DNA from: an uncultured Dorea sp.
GTDB lineage: Bacteria > Bacillota > Clostridia > Lachnospirales > Lachnospiraceae
DNA: 11,597 bases
Direction of reading: 5' to 3'
NCBI GenBank assembly: GCA_910587575.1
Contig: CAJULU010000082.1
Location: 1-11,597 of the forward strand
Shown: piece after piece, positions 7,229-11,597 of the stretch
How positions within the stretch are numbered: the stretch's first letter is position 1
Layout: every line of letters starts with the position of its first letter
Position numbers and translations under genes: made by a program
The notes under the pieces: generated by a model
Seen by the model: only the letters and a program-made list of their open reading frames with translations
Told to the model about the DNA's origin: nothing
Database searches by the model: none

Positions 7229-7954
7229 ATGAAAATTGCTGTGATAGACGATGAACAGAGTGAATTGCGGTACCTAACCGGGATGATCAGGCAGTTTCTG
7301 CAAAAATCCGGGTATCTGGAAGAGGAGATTGCGGCCTTCCGAAGCGCCGAAGAATTTCTGGATGCATGGGAACCCTATGGATTTGAACTGATTCTGCTGG
7401 ATATCTATATGGAGGGGATGGACGGGATTGAGGCCGCGCGGCGGATCCGCCAGAGGGATGAAGACGTCCGGCTGGTTTTCTGTACGTCCGGTAATGAGTT
7501 CGCAAGTGAAAGTTACGAAGTGCGCGCACATTATTATCTGCGTAAGCCTGTGACAGAACAGGGAATTTCGGACATGTTCGACAGGCTTGAGCTGGATGAA
7601 TATGAGTCGGGCCGGTTTATTGTCCTGCCGGACGGACAGCAGCTGGTACTGCGGAATATCATTTACACAGAGTACAGTAACCATATCGTAACTGTTTATA
7701 ATAAGAAGGGAGAAGATATCCGGACGAGAATTTCCCAGACGGAACTGGAAAAACGGCTCTGCGGGTTCCCGTATTTTCAGTGTTGTTCCAAAGGAATTGT
7801 GATTAATTTTTACGAGGTGGTTAAGTCAGGAGATCATTATTTCGAAATGAGTAATGGAAAGAAGGTCTATATGAGCCGCAGAAGGGAAAAGGAGGTGCGG
7901 AACGCTTATATGGATTTCTGTTTTGAACAGACCAGGAGAGAACTGTGTGAATAG
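7229..7954 (+). CDS. LytTR-family response regulator (AgrA/LytR type), orphan
   Basis: The 241-residue protein is a two-component transcription regulator acting on DNA. Residues 1-120 form a CheY-like receiver: acidic pocket D7 and D8, phospho-acceptor D58 in LILLDIYMEGMDG, T86/S87 in FCTSG, and the switch lysine K106 in LRKP. Residues about 128-232 form a LytTR DNA-binding domain, seen in the IIYTEYSNHIVTVY strand, the ISQTELEKRL helix and the final CCSKGIVINFYEVV and KVYMSRRREKEV segments. GGAGAG 5 nt upstream fixes the start. No histidine kinase gene is adjacent, so its signal comes from elsewhere. Known LytTR regulators often control surface proteins, virulence factors or bacteriocins. 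The divergent giant surface-protein gene, with a palindromic operator candidate in the shared control region, is the natural target; that link is inference. A weak hairpin (7959-7978) follows the stop. Confidence 0.93.
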   Translation: MKIAVIDDEQSELRYLTGMIRQFLQKSGYLEEEIAAFRSAEEFLDAWEPYGFELILLDIYMEGMDGIEAARRIRQRDEDVRLVFCTSGNEFASESYEVRAHYYLRKPVTEQGISDMFDRLELDEYESGRFIVLPDGQQLVLRNIIYTEYSNHIVTVYNKKGEDIRTRISQTELEKRLCGFPYFQCCSKGIVINFYEVVKSGDHYFEMSNGKKVYMSRRREKEVRNAYMDFCFEQTRRELCE

Positions 7955-7958
7955 AGGG

Positions 7959-7978
7959 TTGTATCGAAAAAAATACAA
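7959..7978 (+). terminator. Weak hairpin after the LytTR regulator
   Basis: TTGTAT/ATACAA (7959-7964 with 7973-7978) closes an A-rich 8-nt loop, followed only by TATTTCTC. The stem is AT-rich and short and the U-tract poor, so termination would be leaky and some read-through into the S10 operon leader is possible. Confidence 0.3.
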
Positions 7979-7995
7979 TATTTCTCAAAAAAGGC

Positions 7996-8024
7996 TTGAA
8001 AAATGTAATTTTCTCAGATATACT
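7996..8024 (+). promoter_or_regulatory. S10 operon promoter
   Basis: TTGAAA (7996-8001, 5 of 6) and TATACT (8019-8024, 5 of 6) are separated by exactly 17 nt, a strong sigma-A promoter as expected for ribosomal protein genes. Transcription should start near 8030, giving a leader of about 230 nt before rpsJ. Confidence 0.8.
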
Positions 8025-8030
8025 AAAAAA

Positions 8031-8260
8031 GCTGTGACATGATAGCGATGAAGCGTGAGGTTGCTGCCGCAAGTGGCAGGTTTTTCCGCAGAGCGAATGT
8101 CAAGTTAGGAAACTGGCGACAAGTCACTGTACGAATCACAACAGCCCGTCTGGTATCTGCGGGTAACAACGTGTGAGGTTCTCACGACACACACGGGAGA
8201 GTGTACAGTCACCGCTTGTCGTACTGAGTTGAAAAGTACGAAAAGGAGGCGACTTTTTTT
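8031..8260 (+). ncRNA. Structured rpsJ leader, probable ribosomal-protein autoregulatory element
   Basis: The long leader folds into several parts. A 5-bp hairpin CTGCC/GGCAG (8064-8079) is followed by GTTTTT. A large domain is closed by CGACAAG/CTTGTCG (8117-8123 with 8215-8221) and ACTGTAC/GTACAGT (8126-8132 with 8203-8209); inside it are CCCG/CGGG (8145-8148 with 8160-8163) and GTGAG/CTCAC (8173-8177 with 8181-8185). Next comes CGTACT/AGTACG (8220-8225 with 8235-8240). The Shine-Dalgarno AAGGAGG (8243-8249) is flanked by AAAAGT and ACTTTT (8232-8237, 8252-8257), which can pair and close it in a loop. Leaders ahead of rpsJ have been predicted in Clostridia (an S10 leader class); I believe this is one but cannot run the covariance model. 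It probably lets excess ribosomal protein reduce operon expression. Confidence 0.7.
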
Positions 8261-8578
8261 ATGGCAAGTCAAGTAATGAGAATCACTTTGAAGGCGTATG
8301 ACCATCAGCTGGTTGATGCATCCGCCAGGAAAATCATCGAAACTGTGAAGAAGAATGGATCTAAGGTGAGCGGACCGGTACCGCTTCCGACAAAGAAGGA
8401 AGTAGTTACAATCTTAAGGGCTGTTCACAAGTATAAGGATTCCAGAGAACAGTTTGAACAGAGGACTCATAAGAGACTGATTGATATCATCGCACCGACC
8501 CAGAAGACGGTTGACGCACTGGCAAGACTTGAGATGCCCGCAGGTGTGTACATTGATATCAAGATGAAGAGTAAGTAA
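8261..8578 (+). CDS. rpsJ: 30S ribosomal protein S10
   Basis: The 105-residue protein is S10 (uS10), a component of the 30S subunit head that also joins the NusB transcription antitermination complex. The whole chain is recognisable: RITLKAYDHQLVDAS at the N-terminus, the SGPVPLPTKKEV loop, the THKRLIDI strand and the PAGVYIDIK end. The length agrees with the usual 102-105. The start is set by AAGGAGG (8243-8249) with an 11-nt spacer containing a T7 run directly before the ATG, which is an unusually long and U-rich spacer. It is the first gene of the S10 operon, and its leader likely controls the whole cluster. Confidence 0.99.
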   Translation: MASQVMRITLKAYDHQLVDASARKIIETVKKNGSKVSGPVPLPTKKEVVTILRAVHKYKDSREQFEQRTHKRLIDIIAPTQKTVDALARLEMPAGVYIDIKMKSK

Positions 8579-8585
8579 ACAGTAT

Positions 8586-8617
8586 TCCTATATTTAGGAT
8601 GAACGCCGTGTGCGTTC
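8586..8617 (+). promoter_or_regulatory. Twin small hairpins in the rpsJ-rplC gap
   Basis: TCCTA/TAGGA (8586-8590 with 8595-8599) and GAACGC/GCGTTC (8601-8606 with 8612-8617) are adjacent perfect stems with 4- and 5-nt loops. They sit just before the rplC Shine-Dalgarno AGGAGG (8631-8636). With no U-tract they are not terminators; they may be mRNA processing or stability elements. Confidence 0.4.
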
Positions 8618-8644
8618 CGCTGTAAATCACAGGAGGTAATTATA

Positions 8645-9325
8645 ATGAAGAAGGCTATCTTAGCTACAAAAGTCGGAATGACTCAGATCTTCAACGAAGA
8701 CGGAACACTGACGCCGGTAACGGTTCTTGAGGCTGGCCCCTGCGTGGTTACGCAGATCAAGACGTTAGAGAACGATGGCTACGAGGCGGTTCAGGTCGGA
8801 TTCGTTGATAAGAAGAACCGGATTGTCAATAAGGACAAGAGCGGTAAGAAGGAGATTGTTCATCGTCACGGCGCCACAAAGGCGGAGCAGGGACATTTTG
8901 CAAAAGCAGGTGTATCCAGCAAGAGATTTATCAGAGAATTTAAATTTGAGAATGCAGGCGAATATGAACTGGGACAGGAGATTAAGGCGGACATCTTCGC
9001 TGCGGGCGACAAGATTGACGCAACTGCAATTTCCAAAGGTAAGGGATTCCAGGGTGCAATTAAGAGACATGGACAGCACAGAGGTCCTATGACCCACGGT
9101 TCTAAGTTCCATCGTCATGCAGGTTCCAACGGAGCTGCTTCTGATCCGAGCAAGGTATTCAAGGGGAAGAAGATGCCTGGGCAGATGGGTAACAAGAGAA
9201 TCACGATTCAGAATCTTGAGGTTGTGCGTGTAGACGCTGAGAATAACCTGCTTCTGATCAAGGGTTCTGTACCTGGACCGAAGAAATCTTTAGTAACTAT
9301 TAAGGAAGCGGTAAAAGCGAACTAA
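8645..9325 (+). CDS. rplC: 50S ribosomal protein L3
   Basis: The 226-residue protein is L3 (uL3), an early 50S assembly protein whose extension reaches the peptidyl transferase centre. Diagnostic segments are MKKAILATKVGMTQIF at the start, GKGFQGAIKRHG (132-143), the extension GPMTHGSKFHRHAGS (147-161) and KVFKGKKMPGQMGNKR (170-185). It is somewhat longer than the roughly 209 residues usual in bacilli; the extra length lies largely in residues 55-95. The Gln methylated in E. coli L3 (its residue 150) appears replaced by Ala/Ser in SNGAASDPS. AGGAGG at 8631-8636 supports the start. The gap to rpsJ is 66 nt and the gap to rplD is 29 nt. Confidence 0.99.
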   Translation: MKKAILATKVGMTQIFNEDGTLTPVTVLEAGPCVVTQIKTLENDGYEAVQVGFVDKKNRIVNKDKSGKKEIVHRHGATKAEQGHFAKAGVSSKRFIREFKFENAGEYELGQEIKADIFAAGDKIDATAISKGKGFQGAIKRHGQHRGPMTHGSKFHRHAGSNGAASDPSKVFKGKKMPGQMGNKRITIQNLEVVRVDAENNLLLIKGSVPGPKKSLVTIKEAVKAN

Positions 9326-9354
9326 GCTTTGACGAAGGAAGGAGGACACTAGAG

Positions 9355-9975
9355 ATGGCAAACGTATCCGTTTATAACATCGAAGGCAAAGAAGTTGGCA
9401 CAATCGACTTAAACGATGCTGTATTTGGTGTGGAAGTGAATGAACATCTTGTACACATGGCAGTTGTCAGCCAGCTTGCAAATAGACGTCAGGGAACACA
9501 GAAAGCGAAGACACGTTCTGAAGTTTCCGGCGGTGGAAGAAAACCATGGAGACAGAAAGGAACCGGTCATGCAAGACAGGGTTCAACGAGAGCTCCGCAG
9601 TGGACAGGCGGCGGCGTGGTATTCGCACCGGTGCCGAGAGATTATTCATTCAAGATGAATAAGAAGGAGAAAAGAGCGGCTCTTAAGTCTGCTTTGACCT
9701 CCAGAGTAGAAGAAAAGAAATTCATCGTTGTTGACGAGATCAGGTTTGATGAGATCAAGACGAAGAATTTTGCGAATATTCTGAAGAATTTAGATGTATC
9801 CAAGGCGTTGATCGTATTAGAAGACGACAATAAGAACGCAGAACTTTCCGCAAGAAATATTGCCGGTGTGAAGACTGCAAAGACGAATACGATCAATGTG
9901 TACGATATCTTGAAGTACAACACAGTGATCGCAACGAAAGCTGTTGTTGCCAATATTGAGGAGGTGTACGCATAA
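9355..9975 (+). CDS. rplD: 50S ribosomal protein L4
   Basis: The 206-residue protein is L4 (uL4), which lines the peptide exit tunnel and in several bacteria represses its own operon. The tunnel loop is clear at about 44-90 (RRQGTQKAKTRSEVSGGG, KPWRQKGTGHARQGS and WTGGGVVFAP). The KPWRQKGTG portion, where macrolide resistance changes occur in other species, looks wild type. The length matches the family. The start is fixed by AAGGAGG (9339-9345) with a 9-nt spacer. Its stop overlaps the rplW start by one base (TAATG), so the two are translationally coupled. Confidence 0.99.
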   Translation: MANVSVYNIEGKEVGTIDLNDAVFGVEVNEHLVHMAVVSQLANRRQGTQKAKTRSEVSGGGRKPWRQKGTGHARQGSTRAPQWTGGGVVFAPVPRDYSFKMNKKEKRAALKSALTSRVEEKKFIVVDEIRFDEIKTKNFANILKNLDVSKALIVLEDDNKNAELSARNIAGVKTAKTNTINVYDILKYNTVIATKAVVANIEEVYA

Positions 9976-10280
9976 TGGCTGATATTAAATATTATGATGT
10001 AATCCTTAAGCCGGTCGTAACAGAGAAGAGCATGGAGCTCATGGGAGATAAGAAGTATACCTTCCTGGTTCACCCGGAAGCAAATAAGTCACAGATAAAG
10101 GAAGCTGTTGAGAAGATGTTCAACGGTACCAAGGTGGAGAGCGTGAATACGATGAACTGCCCTGGTAAGAAGAGAAGAGTCCGCGGAACGATGAAGTTCG
10201 GCAGGACGGCTAAGACGAAGAAAGCGATCGTAAAGCTGACGGCTGACAGCGCTGAGATCGAGATTTTTGAGGGCCTATAA
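9975..10280 (+). CDS. rplW: 50S ribosomal protein L23
   Basis: The 101-residue protein is L23 (uL23), located at the exit-tunnel mouth, where it docks trigger factor and signal recognition particle. Family marks are YDVILKPVVTEKS near the start, TFLVHPEANKSQIKEAVE in the middle and KKRRVRGTMKFGRTAKTKKAIV in the 23S-binding extension, split here only by eye. The Shine-Dalgarno GAGGAGG (9958-9964) lies inside the end of rplD. The gene ends with a single TAA, after which the same frame stays open for 36 more codons through a repeated spacer, which is unusual and described separately. Confidence 0.99.
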   Translation: MADIKYYDVILKPVVTEKSMELMGDKKYTFLVHPEANKSQIKEAVEKMFNGTKVESVNTMNCPGKKRRVRGTMKFGRTAKTKKAIVKLTADSAEIEIFEGL

Positions 10281-10469
10281 GACTTGGCGAAGGAAGGGAA
10301 CACCACGACTACTAAGCTCGAAGGAAACATCGCAGCTACTAAGCTCGTGAAGGACCTCGCTAAGTGTCTCGATGTGCTTTCGCACTAAGCTCGTGAGAGA
10401 CCTCGCTAAGTGCTCAATGCATACGGATAGAAACCGTGATAATAAACAGGATTGAAAGGAGAAGTAACC
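10281..10469 (+). repeat. Expanded rplW-rplB gap built of imperfect direct repeats
   Basis: This 189-nt gap is much longer than the other gaps in the operon (1-66 nt). ACTAAGCTCG occurs three times, at 10311, 10338 and 10384. The second and third copies extend to 29 nt (10338-10366 and 10384-10412) with only two mismatches and a 46-nt period. The first unit begins GCGAAGGAAGG, matching the rplC-rplD junction (ACGAAGGAAGG). In the rplW frame the gap reads 36 sense codons to TAA at 10389 or earlier at 10386-10388; it contains TKL and DLAK repeated. A small hairpin GTGC/GCAC (10374-10385) and the pair GTCTC/GAGAC (10366-10370 with 10397-10401) could structure the RNA. The true rplB Shine-Dalgarno AAAGGAG follows at 10455-10461. 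No independent gene is convincing. Confidence 0.7.
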
Positions 10470-11312
10470 ATGGGAATTAAAACATACCGCCCATATACGC
10501 CTTCCAGAAGACAGATGACTGGTTCTGATTTCTCAGAAATCACCAAGAAGACACCAGAGAAGTCTTTGTTAGCTCCAAAGAGCAGACAGGCAGGACGTAA
10601 CAATCAAGGTAAGATTACAGTTAGACACCGCGGAGGCGGCGCTAAGAGAAAATACAGGATTATCGACTTCAAGAGAAGGAAAGATGGAATCCCTGCAACA
10701 GTAATTGGTATCGAGTACGATCCGAACAGGACAGCGAATATCGCACTGATCTGTTATGCGGACGGCGAGAAGGCATATATCCTTGCGCCGGAAGGGCTGA
10801 AAGACGGCATGAAGGTCATGAACGGACCGGAAGCCGAGGTAAGAGTAGGAAACTGCCTGCCACTTTCTGAGATCCCGGTAGGTACTCAGATTCACAATAT
10901 CGAACTCTATCCAGGAAAAGGCGGTCAGCTTGTACGTTCCGCAGGGAACAGCGCACAGCTGATGGCAAAAGAAGGCAAGTATGCAACGCTTCGGCTTCCT
11001 TCCGGAGAAATGAGAATGGTTCCGATTGTCTGCCGCGCTTCTGTCGGAGTTGTGGGTAACGGAGACCACAATCTGATTAACATCGGTAAGGCAGGACGTA
11101 AACGCCACATGGGTATCAGACCTACTGTCCGCGGTTCTGTTATGAACCCGAACGACCATCCGCACGGCGGTGGTGAAGGTAAGACCGGAATCGGACGTCC
11201 GGGTCCATGTACACCTTGGGGCAAGCCGGCGCTTGGTCTTAAGACAAGAAAGAAAAACAAGTCTTCTAACAAGCTGATCGTAAGAAGAAGAGACGGCAGA
11301 GCAATCAAATAA
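10470..11312 (+). CDS. rplB: 50S ribosomal protein L2
   Basis: The 280-residue protein is L2 (uL2), a primary 23S rRNA binder needed for subunit joining and peptidyl transfer. It starts MGIKTYRPYTPSRR; an upstream in-frame TTG at 10452 is rejected because the Shine-Dalgarno AAAGGAG (10455-10461) lies after it and 8 nt before the ATG. Conserved elements are GRNNQGKITVRHRGGGAKR (42-60), GTQIHNIELYPGKGGQL (138-154) and NDHPHGGGEGKTGIGRPG (228-245), which holds the conserved His (H230, equivalent to H229 in E. coli). The C-terminus KTRKKNKSSNKLIVRRR is typical. The length matches the family (about 277). Confidence 0.99.
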   Translation: MGIKTYRPYTPSRRQMTGSDFSEITKKTPEKSLLAPKSRQAGRNNQGKITVRHRGGGAKRKYRIIDFKRRKDGIPATVIGIEYDPNRTANIALICYADGEKAYILAPEGLKDGMKVMNGPEAEVRVGNCLPLSEIPVGTQIHNIELYPGKGGQLVRSAGNSAQLMAKEGKYATLRLPSGEMRMVPIVCRASVGVVGNGDHNLINIGKAGRKRHMGIRPTVRGSVMNPNDHPHGGGEGKTGIGRPGPCTPWGKPALGLKTRKKNKSSNKLIVRRRDGRAIK

Positions 11313-11336
11313 TTTTCATGGAGGAGGTTATAACCT

Positions 11337-11597
11337 ATGGCACGTTCAGTTAAAAAAGGACCATTCGCAGATGCAAGTCTGCTCAAGAAGATTGACGCTA
11401 TGAACGCTTCCGGTGACAAGTCTGTAATCAAGACCTGGTCCCGCCGTTCTACAATCTTCCCAAGCATGGTTGGACATACAATTGCCGTTCATGACGGAAG
11501 AAAACATGTACCTGTATATGTAACTGAGGATATGGTAGGCCACAAGCTTGGTGAGTTTGTTGCAACCAGAACTTACAGAGGACATGGAAAAGACGAG
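11337..11597 (+). CDS. rpsS: 30S ribosomal protein S19 (3' end outside the window)
   Basis: The first 87 codons are present, starting MARSVKKGPFADASLLKK and reaching YRGHGKDE at the window edge; the family is about 92-93 residues, so only a few codons are missing. The segments KTWSRRSTIFPSMVGHTIAVHDG and HVPVYVTEDMVGHKLGEF are S19 hallmarks (split here for length), a 30S head protein near the A site and S13. GAGGAGG (11321-11327) is a strong Shine-Dalgarno 9 nt upstream and partly overlaps a 10-bp palindrome GGTTATAACC (11326-11335). The gap to rplB is 24 nt. Confidence 0.98.
   Translation, partial: MARSVKKGPFADASLLKKIDAMNASGDKSVIKTWSRRSTIFPSMVGHTIAVHDGRKHVPVYVTEDMVGHKLGEFVATRTYRGHGKDE

Noticed and set aside
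9642..10073. Minus-strand ORF of 143 codons antisense to rplD and rplW
   Set aside because: It is a shadow of the ribosomal genes, whose identity is certain; no ribosome binding site or known motif supports it.
10452..10469. Longer rplB start at the TTG at 10452
   Set aside because: It would place the AAAGGAG Shine-Dalgarno inside the gene, and L2 proteins begin at the MGIKTY-type sequence encoded from 10470.

Overview
The window looks like a chromosomal segment of a Lachnospiraceae-type Firmicute (Clostridia). This rests on strong AAGGAG-type ribosome binding sites, a gram-positive surface protein with a sortase-like C-terminus, a LytTR response regulator, and the start of an S10 ribosomal protein operon in standard Firmicute order. 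Family assignments are from protein motifs read by eye; no database search was possible.

Layout. Positions 1-1086 hold a minus-strand tyrosine recombinase (XerC/D type, all six catalytic residues present) with a large inverted repeat just past its 3' end. A divergent promoter region (1087-1236) separates it from a plus-strand double [4Fe-4S] protein resembling a shortened epoxyqueuosine reductase (1237-1950). That gene converges, across a long hairpin terminator (2008-2070), on a very large minus-strand surface protein of about 1621 residues (2109-6974). The surface protein has a signal peptide, a Tyr-Gly-Gly repeat region that is probably a beta-solenoid, Ig-like modules, a helical region, a Ser/Gly/Pro linker and a VRTGS-membrane-Lys tail. 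A 240-bp divergent control region (6987-7228) contains a perfect 13-bp inverted repeat over the surface gene's predicted transcription start and an intrinsic terminator facing the other way. It leads to an orphan LytTR response regulator (7229-7954), the obvious candidate regulator of the surface gene.

From 7996 onward the sequence is core chromosome: a strong promoter, a structured leader of about 230 nt, then rpsJ, rplC, rplD, rplW, rplB and the 5' part of rpsS, all on the plus strand and co-directional. These encode S10, L3, L4, L23, L2 and S19 of the ribosome.

The most interesting non-coding structures are: (1) the rpsJ leader, where two copies of GGCGAC compete for one GTCG partner, the second copy lying between the Shine-Dalgarno and start codon next to a T7 run; (2) the palindrome on the surface-protein promoter; (3) an expanded rplW-rplB gap built of imperfect repeats, open in the rplW frame for 36 codons after its stop; (4) the inverted repeat and embedded promoter beside the recombinase. 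I did not find a CRISPR array, tRNA or rRNA gene, insertion sequence or obvious defence system.
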